From: Actinomycetota bacterium
GTDB taxonomy: Bacteria > Actinomycetota > Thermoleophilia > Gaiellales > F1-60-MAGs149
Assembly (NCBI GenBank): GCA_016870485.1
Contig: VGBM01000017.1
Coordinates: 1-32,903 of the forward strand
DNA length: 32,903 bases
Reading direction: 5' to 3'
The notes beneath the pieces were generated by a model. The model saw only the letters and a program-made list of their open reading frames with translations, searched no databases and was not told the DNA's origin. Shown here piece by piece: positions 6,961 through 15,396 of this stretch. The translations under genes and the position numbers were made by a program. Each line of letters opens with the position of its first letter. Positions within the stretch are counted from its first letter, which is position 1.

Positions 6961-8865
6961 CTAGCGCTTCGCCGCGACGGCCCTGCCCGTGTGCGGGCTG
7001 ACGGCCATGCGGTGCGGCAGCTTGACGAGCGAGAGGAGCTCGCCCTGGAAGCTGCGGCCGCGCTTCTTCTGCAGCTGCGCGCGCAGCCGCTTCGTCTTCG
7101 CGAGGTCGACCTCGAGGGTCTTCGGGTCGATCACGACGCCGTAGGCCTCGCGGGCCAGCTCGATCGTCGTGAAGTCGTCGAGGACGTCCTCGCGGACGAG
7201 CTTCGGGTCGCGCCTGAGCGGGTTGCCGTAGCCGCCGCCGTTCGGCTCGATCAGCTCGATCGCGTCGCCGGCGTCGCACATCAGGCCCGTCACCTTCGCG
7301 GGGATCTCCGTGAAGCCCCGGCCCTGGTGGTGGCGCACCATCGCGGGCAGGCCGTCGTAGCCGCCGAAGATGCCGCGCGGCGGGTCCGTGTGGCGGTCGC
7401 CCTCGCACGAGTACGCGCCCGGCTCGAGGAACCGGTTGACGCGGATGATGCCGACGCCGCCGCGCCACTGGCCCGGGGCGGCCGGCTCGTCGCGCAGCTC
7501 GTAGCGCTCCGTCCGCATCGGGAAGCGCATGTCGAGCTCCTCGATCGGGTTGTTGCGCGTGTTGGCCATCAGGCAGTCGACGGAGTCCATGCCGTCACGG
7601 CCCTTGCGCCCGCCGTAGCTGCCCTCGTTGACCTCGAGGTAGAGCCAGTACTCGCCCTTCTCCGGGATGAAGCCGGCGTACGAGCAGAAGTGGATCGCCG
7701 CCGAGTTGCCCGCCGTGACGAGGTCGGGGACGACCTTCGAGAGGGCCACGATCGTGTTGTCGACGACGCGCTGGCACTGGTTGAAGCGCGAGAAGCACGC
7801 GCGGGGGAAGTTCGGGTTGAAGATCGAGCCCTTCGGCGCGATCACGTCGACGCAGCGGAAGATGCCGTCGTTCTGCGGCACCGGCTCGTCGAGGCGGTCC
7901 TGGTCGAGCAGGATCGTGCGGATCGCGAAGTACGCCGCGACGAGCAGCGACCCCTCGAACGGCACGTTGTAGCCCGTCGGCACCTCGGCGTTCGACCCGG
8001 TCAGGTCGATCGTGACGTGGTCGCCCTTGACGATGATCTTCGTCTCCACGCGCAGGCGCACGTCGCGGTTGCGGCCGTCGTCGTCGAGCCACGCCGTCGG
8101 CGCGATGTACTCGCCGTCGGGGAGCTTGCGGATCTCGTCGCGCAGGCGCCTCTCCGAGTAGTCCATCCAGTCGTACGCCGCCGACATGCAGGTGTCGGCG
8201 CCGTACTTCTCGAGCAGGCGGTAGAAGCGGTCGCGGCCGAGGATGCAGGCCGCCTTCATGGCCTCCATGTCGCCGCGGTTCATCGTCTCCGTGCGCACGT
8301 TGTCGAACACCATCCGGTCGAGGTCCTCGTTGAGGACGCCCTCCTCGTACCACTTGAGGCCGTTGTAGATCTTCGACTCCGCGTACATGTCGAAGGCGTC
8401 GGCGTTGATGCCCGGGTACGAGCCGCCGACGTCGAGGACGTGCGCCGTCACGGCGGCGAAGCCGAGGACCTCGCCCTGCCAGAGGATCGGCACGGCCACC
8501 GCGATGTCGGGCGTGTGCGACGCGCCGAGGTACGGGTGGTTGTGGATGATGACGTCGCCCTCCTTGAGGGTCGACTTGTCGATCCGGTGCAGGAAGCCGC
8601 GGATGTACCACGGGAGCGACCCGATGTGCATCGGCGTCGACTCGGACTCGCAGAGCTCGCGCCCGTCCGCGTCGAACAGGCCCGCGCCGAGGTCCTCGGA
8701 CTCGCGGATGATCGACGAGTAGGACATGCGGAACAGGACGCCCGCCATCTCCTGGGCGATGGCGTCGAACGCGCCGCCGAGCACGCGCAGCGTGATCGGG
8801 TCGACCTTCACCCGCTTGCGGGTGGGCTTGCCGGGGTTGATGCCGACGTCAGGCAGATCAGCCAT
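6961..8865 (-). CDS. hyuB: Hydantoinase B/oxoprolinase family protein
   Basis: A 634-residue HyuB-type subunit of ATP-dependent hydantoinases, 5-oxoprolinase, caprolactamase and acetone-carboxylase-like enzymes. Family-typical stretches are DPITLRVLGGAFDAIAQEM at the start, NHPYLGASHTPDIAVAVP, AHVLDVGGSYPGINADAF, DLTGSNAEVPTGYNVPFEGS and GQWRGGVGIIRVNRFLEPG. It is slightly longer than the usual near-590 residues because of a lysine/arginine-rich tail (AKTKRLRAQLQKKRGRSFQG). The ATG at 8865 is preceded by a moderate GAGAGAGG site. It lies 30 bases after hyuA in the same transcript. The subunit should work with HyuA; which ring or ketone is the substrate cannot be decided, and no third (gamma) subunit of an acetone-carboxylase kind is seen. 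Confidence 0.92.
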   Translation of the reverse strand: MADLPDVGINPGKPTRKRVKVDPITLRVLGGAFDAIAQEMAGVLFRMSYSSIIRESEDLGAGLFDADGRELCESESTPMHIGSLPWYIRGFLHRIDKSTLKEGDVIIHNHPYLGASHTPDIAVAVPILWQGEVLGFAAVTAHVLDVGGSYPGINADAFDMYAESKIYNGLKWYEEGVLNEDLDRMVFDNVRTETMNRGDMEAMKAACILGRDRFYRLLEKYGADTCMSAAYDWMDYSERRLRDEIRKLPDGEYIAPTAWLDDDGRNRDVRLRVETKIIVKGDHVTIDLTGSNAEVPTGYNVPFEGSLLVAAYFAIRTILLDQDRLDEPVPQNDGIFRCVDVIAPKGSIFNPNFPRACFSRFNQCQRVVDNTIVALSKVVPDLVTAGNSAAIHFCSYAGFIPEKGEYWLYLEVNEGSYGGRKGRDGMDSVDCLMANTRNNPIEELDMRFPMRTERYELRDEPAAPGQWRGGVGIIRVNRFLEPGAYSCEGDRHTDPPRGIFGGYDGLPAMVRHHQGRGFTEIPAKVTGLMCDAGDAIELIEPNGGGYGNPLRRDPKLVREDVLDDFTTIELAREAYGVVIDPKTLEVDLAKTKRLRAQLQKKRGRSFQGELLSLVKLPHRMAVSPHTGRAVAAKR

Positions 8866-8895
8866 TGGGAATGCCTCTCTCTCGCAATCGGGGGG

Positions 8896-11019
8896 TCAGT
8901 GGCCGGACTGGGCGGCCTTCGCCACCGCGGCCGAGTACTTGATGATCAGGTTGCCGTGCTTGTCCACCTCGGCCGAGTAGCCGGGCGGCACCACGCTCGT
9001 CGAGTCGAACTGCGTGATGATCGCGGGGCCCGCGATCCGGTTGCCCGCGAGCAGCTCGGTGCGCTCGTAGAAGCGCGTCGTGAACTTCGCGGGCTTGCCG
9101 TTCTTCTCGAACCAGGCGTCGGCGGTCAGCTTGAGCGCGCCCTTCGGCGGCGTCGCCGTGCCCTTCTTGATGGTCTTGGGCTTGAGGCCCGGCATCTGGC
9201 CGATGGCGCGGACGCGGATGTTGGCGAACTGGACGTCCGCCTCCTCGAAGCGCCGCGAGAACTCGCGCTCGTGGATGTCGTGGAAGGCCTCCTTCACGGA
9301 GCGGATCCAGCGCTCCGTGACCTTGCCCTGCTTGGCGTCCACGCGCAGCTCGTAGCCCTGGCCCTCGTAGCGGGCGTCGATGATCCACTCGATCTTCACG
9401 CGCTTCCGGTCGATCTTGTCCTTCGCGAGCTGCTTGATCGCCTGGGCCTCGAGCGCCGCGAACTGCTTCTCGAGGGTGGCGCGCGCCTTGGCGTCGGCGG
9501 ACAGGGCGGAGCACATCACGTACGAGGTCTGCGTGTACTCGTAGACCATGTCCGTGGTGAGCAGGCCGAGGGCCGCCGTGATGCCCGGGTAGTTCGGCAC
9601 GAGGACGTGCTTGACGCCGACCTCGGGGGCGATCGCGCTCGAGAACAGCGGGCCGCCGCCGCCCTCGGCGATGAGGGCGAACTCGCGCGGGTCGAAGCCC
9701 TTGCGGACCGACGACTGCTCGATCGCGTCGACCATCGAGTGCACGAGCACCTTGAAGATGCCGAGCGCGGCCTCCTGGGTGGAGAGCTTCAGCGGCTTGG
9801 CGATCTTCGCGTCGATCGCCTTCGTGGCGAGGTCGACGCGGAGGTCCTTCTTGCCGCCGAGGAACAGCTCGGGGCGCAGCCAGCCGAGCGCGACGATGGC
9901 GTCGGTGGCGGTCGGCTCGGTGCCGCCCTGGCCGTACGCGGCCGGGCCCGGCATGGCGCCCGCCGAGCGGGGGCCGACGCGGAAGATGCCGCCCGAGTCG
10001 ATGTAGGCGATCGAGCCGCCGCCGGCGCCGATCGTGTCGACGTCGACCATCGGGATCATCGCCTGGTACGGGCCGACCTTCGTGTCGAGCAGGTGCTTCA
10101 TGCGCAGCTTGCCGGACTGGGCGAGGCCGATGTCCGCGGAGGTGCCGCCGACGTCGAGGGTGATGACGTTCGGCTCGCCCGCGATCGCGCCGGCCCAGAT
10201 GCCGCCGACGACGCCCGCGATCGGGCCGGACATGAGCAGGTTGACGGGCTTGTCGACGGAGGCCTCCGGGGTGGCCACGCCGGCCGCGGAGGTCATCAGG
10301 TGGATGCCCGTCTTGACGCCCATCTTGCGCAGCTCGGAGTCGAACCGCTTGACGTACGCCGACACCTTCGGGCCGACGAACGCGTTCAGGGCCACCGTCG
10401 AGAAGCGCTCGTACTCGCGGTACTGCGGGATCACCTCGGAGGAGACCGACAGGTACGCCTGCGGGAACTCCTCGCGCACGATCTTCGCGACCAGCTTCTC
10501 GTGCCTGGGGTTCTTGAAGGAGAAGAGCAGGCAGACCGCGACCGAGTCGACGTTGGCCCGCTTCAGCCTGCGCACCTGGGCGCGCACCTCGCGCTCGTCG
10601 AGCGGGATCTGCACGGAGCCGTCGGCGAGGATGCGCTCGTTGACGGTCAGGCGGTTGCGGCGTCGCGCGATCGGGTACGCCTGCCACGGCAGGTTCTGCC
10701 ACAGGGAGAAGTTCATCGGCTTCTTGTGGCGCGCGATGTGGATGACGTCGCGGTAGCCCTTCGTCGTGATCATCCCGACGTTGGCGCCGTTGTGCTCGAT
10801 CACGATGTTGGTGGCGACCGTGGTGCCGTGGAAGACCTGGTCGAGCTCCGCCGGCTTGATCTTCGCCATCTCGCACAGGGTGCGGATGCCGTCGACCGTC
10901 GCGATCGACGGGTCGGCGGGGGTCGACGGGGTCTTGTGCACCAGCACGGTGCCCTGCTGATCGTCGACGTAGATCAGGTCGGTGAACGTGCCCCCGACGT
11001 CGACTCCGATGCGCTTCAT
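8896..11019 (-). CDS. hyuA: Hydantoinase A/oxoprolinase family ATP-dependent subunit
   Basis: A 707-residue HyuA-type subunit with the actin-like ATP-binding fold. The phosphate motifs are IGVDVGGTFTDLIYVDD at the N-terminus and ITLDVGGTSADIGL in the middle, followed by DTIGAGGGSIAYIDSGGIF and AEGGGGPLFSSAIAPE. The family uses ATP to phosphorylate a cyclic imide, lactam or ketone before hydrolysis or carboxylation. The ATG at 11019 has GGAGGAG 5 bases upstream, and the open frame upstream of it carries no family sequence. It is first gene of hyuA-hyuB, driven by a near-consensus promoter at 11098-11127. It is divergent from the MFS transporter, which may import the substrate. Confidence 0.93.
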   Translation of the reverse strand: MKRIGVDVGGTFTDLIYVDDQQGTVLVHKTPSTPADPSIATVDGIRTLCEMAKIKPAELDQVFHGTTVATNIVIEHNGANVGMITTKGYRDVIHIARHKKPMNFSLWQNLPWQAYPIARRRNRLTVNERILADGSVQIPLDEREVRAQVRRLKRANVDSVAVCLLFSFKNPRHEKLVAKIVREEFPQAYLSVSSEVIPQYREYERFSTVALNAFVGPKVSAYVKRFDSELRKMGVKTGIHLMTSAAGVATPEASVDKPVNLLMSGPIAGVVGGIWAGAIAGEPNVITLDVGGTSADIGLAQSGKLRMKHLLDTKVGPYQAMIPMVDVDTIGAGGGSIAYIDSGGIFRVGPRSAGAMPGPAAYGQGGTEPTATDAIVALGWLRPELFLGGKKDLRVDLATKAIDAKIAKPLKLSTQEAALGIFKVLVHSMVDAIEQSSVRKGFDPREFALIAEGGGGPLFSSAIAPEVGVKHVLVPNYPGITAALGLLTTDMVYEYTQTSYVMCSALSADAKARATLEKQFAALEAQAIKQLAKDKIDRKRVKIEWIIDARYEGQGYELRVDAKQGKVTERWIRSVKEAFHDIHEREFSRRFEEADVQFANIRVRAIGQMPGLKPKTIKKGTATPPKGALKLTADAWFEKNGKPAKFTTRFYERTELLAGNRIAGPAIITQFDSTSVVPPGYSAEVDKHGNLIIKYSAAVAKAAQSGH

Positions 11020-11097
11020 CCGCTCCTCCGGTCCTCGCTCGCTGGTCCGCGCCCTGCGCGCACGCACAGGACGCGGGAAATCCTCTCAGGTGTGGGC

Positions 11098-11127
11098 GTT
11101 ATAGAGTGCCAGCCCCGCCGGTGTCAA
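11098..11127 (-). promoter_or_regulatory. Near-consensus sigma-70-type promoter of hyuAB
   Basis: On the minus strand TTGACA (11122-11127) is followed after 18 bases by TATAAC (11098-11103). Transcription would start near 11091, giving a leader of about 70 bases to the hyuA ATG with a strong ribosome site. It is the closest match to the -35/-10 consensus in the window and lies in the hyuA/MFS divergent gap. Confidence 0.7.
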
Positions 11128-11149
11128 ACGCCGCCGCCCCCGGAGCCCC

Positions 11150-12310
11150 GTGACCGACGCCCTCCCGACCCGGCCCTCCGCGGCCCTCATCGCCCGGGTC
11201 GTCCTGATCGCGCTCGGGATCGGCTGGAACTTCGCGCTGCTCGGCCCGATCGCGCGCAACCTCGCCGGCTCGTTCGGGGTCTCGTTCGGCGCGATCGGCG
11301 TGCTGACCACCCTGATGCTGGTGACGCACGCCCTCTCCCAGCTGCCCGCCGCCCTGCCCGCGCAGCGGCTCGGGCCGCTGCGGCTCGTCCGCCTCGCCTT
11401 CGTCCTCGTCGCCCTCGCCAACGTCCTCAGCGCGCTCAGCCCGGCCTTCTGGGTCCTGGCCGTCGCCCGCTTCGCCGTCGGGCTCGGGACGGGCCCCGTC
11501 TTCGTCGGCGGCCTCGACGGGTCGCGGCGGCGCGGCGGCGCGTTCCTCGCCGGGATCTTCGGCGGCGCCGCCACGCTCGGTCTCGGCCTGGCGCTCGCCG
11601 TCGGGGCCGCCCTCGAGCAGGCGGGCGCCTCGTGGCGCTGGTCGTTCGTCGTCGCCGCGGTCCTCGCCGCGGCCGCGGCGCTGCTCGGGCCGCGCGACCA
11701 GGAGCGGCCGACGGGGGAGGGCGGCGGCGTCGTGCAGCACCTCGGCGCCGTCCTGCGCTCCGGGCCCCTGTGGCGGCTCGCGATGATCCACTCGGCGTCG
11801 TTCGGGGCGAGCCTCGTGGTGGGGGCGTGGATCGTCACGCACCTCGTCGAGGGCGACGCCACCACGTTCGTGGCGGGCGCGATCGGCTTCATGCTGCTCG
11901 CCGTCGCCGCCGTCGGGCGGCCGATCGGCGGCTACCTCTCCACGCGCGGGGTGCCGTGGCGCGTCCTCGGGCCGGGGGCGGCCCTGCTCAGCGCCGCCAG
12001 CCTCGGCGCCATCGCACTGGGCCCCCCGACCTGGGCCGCGGCGCTGATCTCCGCGCTGGTCGGCATCGGCTACGCGCTGCCGTTCAGCGCCGTGTTCGTG
12101 CAGTCGGTCCGCGCCGAGCCGCGCTACCCGGCCGCCGCCATCGCCTTCGTGAACATGGCGGGCGCGGTCTTCGCGCTCGTCCTGACGCCGTTCACCGGCC
12201 TCATGCTCGACCGCGGGGTCGGGGGGATCGGCTTCGGGGCGCTCGCGGCGTTCGCGGCGGCGGCGGCGTGGGTGGCGCGGCGACCGGTCGACACCTCGCC
12301 GCGACCCTGA
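11150..12310 (+). CDS. MFS transporter
   Basis: A 386-residue integral membrane protein with about twelve hydrophobic segments, starting with ARVVLIALGIGWNFALLGPI and ending with FGALAAFAAAAAWVARR. A longer polar loop around residues 180-195 (RDQERPTGEGGG) divides the two six-helix halves, as in the major facilitator superfamily. The GTG at 11150 has GGAG 6 bases upstream. The substrate is not readable. Divergence from hyuAB and a convergent, zero-gap end with the nine-gene operon suggest uptake of the compound those genes degrade, but this is inference. The gene stop and the stop of the next gene are immediately adjacent. Confidence 0.88.
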   Translation: MTDALPTRPSAALIARVVLIALGIGWNFALLGPIARNLAGSFGVSFGAIGVLTTLMLVTHALSQLPAALPAQRLGPLRLVRLAFVLVALANVLSALSPAFWVLAVARFAVGLGTGPVFVGGLDGSRRRGGAFLAGIFGGAATLGLGLALAVGAALEQAGASWRWSFVVAAVLAAAAALLGPRDQERPTGEGGGVVQHLGAVLRSGPLWRLAMIHSASFGASLVVGAWIVTHLVEGDATTFVAGAIGFMLLAVAAVGRPIGGYLSTRGVPWRVLGPGAALLSAASLGAIALGPPTWAAALISALVGIGYALPFSAVFVQSVRAEPRYPAAAIAFVNMAGAVFALVLTPFTGLMLDRGVGGIGFGALAAFAAAAAWVARRPVDTSPRP

Positions 12311-13573
12311 TCAGCGCGACTCGGCGAACACGCGCTCGAGCTCGGCCTCGCCGACCGGCAGCGGCGCGACGGCCAGGAGGCGCTGCTGCAGCAGCGCCCC
12401 CGCCACGAGGTCGGGCACGTCCTCGGCCGCGTAGCCGACCTCCGTGATCGTCGTGGGGCAGCCGACGTCGGCCATCAGCTGGCGCACGGCGCGCGGCAGG
12501 GCGTCCGCGTCGTCCGCGGCGACGGGCTGGCCCGTCAGGAGCTCGGCCGCGCGGCGGCAGCGCTCGGGCACGGCCGGCTCGATCAGCCGGAAGGCGGCGG
12601 GCGCCGTGATCGCGCAGGCCAGGCCGTGCGGCACGAAGCGGGCCTCGCCCGGGTAGCCGGGCGGCGACCAGGCGTGCTTGAGGCCGGCGATCGGGTACGA
12701 GCAGGCGTGGGGGATGTGGACGCCCGCGTTGCCGAAGCCGACGCCGGCCGCGGTGGCGGCGAGCATCATGCCCTCGCGCGCCTCGAGGTCGGAGCCGTCG
12801 GTGACGGCGCGGCGCAGGTGCCGGCCGACCAGCTCGATCGCGTGCGCGACCCAGAGGTCCGCCAGCGGCGTCGAGCCCTGGTAGTTGGGGCGCGCCCCGG
12901 CGTGCTCGGGCGCGGCGCGCTCCGTGTACGGGATCGCCGTGTACGCCTCGGCGGCGTGGAGCAGCGCGTCGATGCCCGATGCGGCCGTGATCTCGGGCGG
13001 CAGGCCGAGCGTCAGCTCGGGGTCGCAGAGGGCGATCCGGGGCCGGAGGAACGGGTGGGCGATGCCGGTCTTGACCTTCTCGGCGCGCAGGTCGAGGACG
13101 GCCACGGCCGTCACCTCGGAGCCCGTGCCCGACGTGGTGGGCACGGCCACCACGGGCATGATCGGCCCGGGCGGGACGCGCGCGCCGCCGAGCGGCGCGT
13201 TGATCCAGTCGCGCAGGGGGCCGCCGTGGGTGGCGATCAGCGCCGCCACCTTGGCGGTGTCGAGGGCGGAGCCGCCGCCGACGCCGAGGACGCCGTCGGC
13301 GCCTGACGCGACGCAGGCGTCGGCCGCCTCCTGCATCGTCTCCTCGGTCGGCTCGCCGGTCGGCACGGCGTGCACGACGGGCTCGACGCCCGCGGCGCGG
13401 ACGGCCTCGACGACGGGGTCGACGAGGCCCGAGTCCGCGAGGAAGCGGTCCGTGACGACGAAGGCGCGGCTGACGCCCAGCGCCTCGAGATGGTGGCCCG
13501 CCTCGCGCGCGGCCCCGGGGCCGAGCGCGATCGACGGCATGTGCAGGACCCCGATCCGCTCCGTGCGCCTCAC
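12311..13573 (-). CDS. Iron-type alcohol dehydrogenase, hydroxyacid-oxoacid transhydrogenase-like
   Basis: A 420-residue group III (iron) alcohol dehydrogenase. The NAD motif is GVGGGSALDTAK (about 97-108) and the metal ligands are D202 and H206 (GIDALLHAAEAY), H289 (VHIPHACSYP) and H316 (VPHGLA). The segments ARPNYQGSTPLADLW and GVGFGNAGVHIPHACSYPIA are characteristic of hydroxyacid-oxoacid transhydrogenase, which oxidises 4-hydroxybutyrate to succinic semialdehyde while reducing 2-oxoglutarate to 2-hydroxyglutarate. The GTG at 13573 overlaps the stop of the preceding lyase gene by 4 bases, which fixes the start. It is last gene of the nine-gene operon. A related 4-hydroxybutyrate or maleylacetate type dehydrogenase activity is the alternative. 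Confidence 0.88.
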   Translation of the reverse strand: MRRTERIGVLHMPSIALGPGAAREAGHHLEALGVSRAFVVTDRFLADSGLVDPVVEAVRAAGVEPVVHAVPTGEPTEETMQEAADACVASGADGVLGVGGGSALDTAKVAALIATHGGPLRDWINAPLGGARVPPGPIMPVVAVPTTSGTGSEVTAVAVLDLRAEKVKTGIAHPFLRPRIALCDPELTLGLPPEITAASGIDALLHAAEAYTAIPYTERAAPEHAGARPNYQGSTPLADLWVAHAIELVGRHLRRAVTDGSDLEAREGMMLAATAAGVGFGNAGVHIPHACSYPIAGLKHAWSPPGYPGEARFVPHGLACAITAPAAFRLIEPAVPERCRRAAELLTGQPVAADDADALPRAVRQLMADVGCPTTITEVGYAAEDVPDLVAGALLQQRLLAVAPLPVGEAELERVFAESR

Positions 13574-14433
13574 GCGTCCACTCCCCTCAGCCGGTCCTCG
13601 ACGGAATCCCACTCGTCCTTGCCGAGGATGCCGTTGATCTCGTCGAACGGCATCATGCGGGGCACGACGCTCGTCGTCGAGCCCTCGGCCATCAGCGCGG
13701 CGGCGAGGTCCTTCGTGGACTGGGCCGCCGCGAACAGGGTCGACGACGGGTAGATGACGAGCCCGAACCCGAGCTCCTGGAAGCGCTGCGCACCGAGGTC
13801 GGGCGTCTTGCCGTGCTCGGACACGTTGACCATCAGGACGGCGTCGATCCCGCCCTCGGCGATCGCGACGAGGTCGTCCTCGGAGGTCGGGGCGTCGATG
13901 AAGATCACGTCGGCGCCGGCGTCCGCGTAGAGCCGCGAGCGGCGGATCGCGTCGTCGAGCCCCGTCACCGCGGTCGCGTCGGAGCGGGCGATGATCACCG
14001 TCTCGGGGTCGCGGCGCGCGGCGAGGGCGGCGCGCAGCTTGACCACCATCTCCTCGGCGGGGATCACCTGCTTGCCCTCCATGTGCCCGCAGCGCTTCGG
14101 GAACACCTGGTCCTCGAACTGGATCGCGGCCGCGCCGGCCGCCTCGAGCTCGCGCACCGTGTGGATCACCTGCGGCACCTCGCCGTAGCCCGTGTCCGCG
14201 TCGGCGATCACCGGCACCGAGACGGCGCTCGTCATGCGCCGCAGGTGGTCGACCATGTCGGTCAGGGTGGTGATGCCGAGGTCGGGCAGGGCGAAGGCGG
14301 CCGCCGAGGCGGCGTAGCCGCCGCGGTAGACCGCCTCGAAGCCCGCCTGCTCGAGCAGGCGGGCCGTGAGGGCGTCGTAGGCGCCGGGGGCGACGAGGAT
14401 GTCCCCCCGGTTGAGGCGCGCGCGCAGGGACAC
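13570..14433 (-). CDS. Isocitrate lyase/PEP mutase family C-C lyase
   Basis: A 287-residue single-domain member of the isocitrate lyase/PEP mutase superfamily (alpha/beta barrel, Mg-dependent). Visible sites are APGAYDALTARL, the metal motif VIADADTGYG (D78, D80), QFEDQVFPKRCGHMEGK with E107 and the lyase cysteine C115, and FIDAPTSEDDL. Presence of the KRCGH loop favours a lyase (methylisocitrate, dimethylmalate or similar 2-hydroxy-dicarboxylate) over a mutase; oxaloacetate decarboxylase is another option. The GTG at 14433 has a GAGGG-type site upstream and follows the previous stop by 4 bases. It overlaps the transhydrogenase-like gene by 4 bases, so coupled expression is likely. Confidence 0.9.
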   Translation of the reverse strand: MSLRARLNRGDILVAPGAYDALTARLLEQAGFEAVYRGGYAASAAAFALPDLGITTLTDMVDHLRRMTSAVSVPVIADADTGYGEVPQVIHTVRELEAAGAAAIQFEDQVFPKRCGHMEGKQVIPAEEMVVKLRAALAARRDPETVIIARSDATAVTGLDDAIRRSRLYADAGADVIFIDAPTSEDDLVAIAEGGIDAVLMVNVSEHGKTPDLGAQRFQELGFGLVIYPSSTLFAAAQSTKDLAAALMAEGSTTSVVPRMMPFDEINGILGKDEWDSVEDRLRGVDA

Positions 14434-14437
14434 GGCG

Positions 14438-14833
14438 TCAGTCCCTCAGCGGTGAGACGCCGTCGATCCAGACGATCACGCGGGTGAAGAGGCCCGCCTC
14501 GTCGACCGTGAAGAAGTTGCAGGTGATCACGTGGTCGAGCGAGCCGTCGTTCTTGACGTGCGGGCACGACTGCTCCGTCGAGACCTTCCCCGCCGCCTCG
14601 TCGACGACGATGTTGGTGATGGTGTGCTCGATGTGGGAGTAGTCGCCGAAGAAGTTCTCGAACAGCTGGCGCAGCCCGTCGTGGCCCTCGAAGGTGATGT
14701 GGGCCGACTGGATCGTGAAGGTGGCGTCCGGCGCGAAGAACGCGAGCGTGCCCTCCATGTCCTTGCGGTCGACGGCGTCGAAGTAGGCGCCGGGCGCCGT
14801 CGACAGGTGCTGGCGGTCGTGGCCCGTGCCCAT
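14438..14833 (-). CDS. SnoaL/NTF2-like protein
   Basis: A 131-residue NTF2-fold protein. It opens with a helix (YFDAVDRKDMEGTLAFFAPD), followed by strands such as ATFTIQSAHITFEGHDG and C-terminal strands HVITCNFFTVDEAGLFTRVI, the standard SnoaL/ketosteroid isomerase-like layout. Such proteins bind small hydrophobic molecules and some are isomerases or hydrolases. No specific catalytic residue can be assigned here. The ATG at 14833 shares one base with the stop of the MaoC gene, indicating coupling. It may act on, or protect, an intermediate of the operon's pathway (inference). Confidence 0.82.
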   Translation of the reverse strand: MGTGHDRQHLSTAPGAYFDAVDRKDMEGTLAFFAPDATFTIQSAHITFEGHDGLRQLFENFFGDYSHIEHTITNIVVDEAAGKVSTEQSCPHVKNDGSLDHVITCNFFTVDEAGLFTRVIVWIDGVSPLRD

Positions 14834-15348
14834 CAGACCTGCCACTCCGCGTCCGTGACGGGGAAGACGTCGGGGCTCTTCGCGCCCTCGCGGCGGTAGA
14901 TCATCATCGTGCGCCGGAACTCGCAGATGACCTCCGTGCGCTGGTTGATGCCGCGCGTGCGGATGCCGACGATGCCGACGTACGGGCGGCTCCCCGACTC
15001 GCGCTTCTCCAGCACCTCGGACTCGCACCAGACGGTGTCGCCGACGAAGACGGGGTTCGGGAGGCGGATGTCGTCCCAGGCCAGGTTCGCCATCGCGTTC
15101 TCGGACACGTCCGTCACGGACAGGCCCGTGACCAGCGCGACGGTGAAGGCCGAGTTGACCAGCACCTTCCCGAACGGCGACGCCTCGCCGAAGGGGTTGT
15201 TGAAGTGGACCTGGTTCGTGTTCAGCGTGAGGTTCGTGAACCAGATGTTGTCGGTCTCCGTGACCGTGCGGCCGAGCCGGCTGCGGTACACGTCACCGAT
15301 CTCGAAGTCCTCGTAGAAGCGGCCTTCCCAGCCCTTGACGACGCCCAT
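14833..15348 (-). CDS. MaoC-family (R)-specific enoyl-CoA hydratase-like protein
   Basis: A 171-residue hot-dog-fold dehydratase of the MaoC group, which adds water across enoyl-CoA double bonds. FEIGDVYRSRLGRTVTETDN and the central-helix region NLTLNTNQVHFNNPFGEASP fit the mesaconyl-CoA hydratase/MaoC pattern, followed by LVNSAFTVALVTGLSV and strand DDIRLPNPVFVGDTV. The ATG at 15348 has AGGAGG about 10 bases upstream. The stop overlaps the SnoaL start by one base. Its place after an acyl-CoA dehydrogenase in the same operon suggests it hydrates that enzyme's product. Its exact substrate is unknown. Confidence 0.88.
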   Translation of the reverse strand: MGVVKGWEGRFYEDFEIGDVYRSRLGRTVTETDNIWFTNLTLNTNQVHFNNPFGEASPFGKVLVNSAFTVALVTGLSVTDVSENAMANLAWDDIRLPNPVFVGDTVWCESEVLEKRESGSRPYVGIVGIRTRGINQRTEVICEFRRTMMIYRREGAKSPDVFPVTDAEWQV

Positions 15349-15396
15349 GTTGCCTGTGACCTCCTGATCTCTCTCGTGCCTGTGTGTGTATCGCGG

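Noticed and set aside
8858..10876. Second minus-strand open frame within hyuA (672 codons)
   Set aside because: It is the hyuA sequence read one base out of frame; Arg-rich, with no domain.
6709..12447. Very long plus-strand open frame of 1912 codons
   Set aside because: It is antisense to hyuA, hyuB and their neighbours. Its translation is Arg/Ala/Val/Asp-rich without any family motif, an effect of GC-rich third positions.
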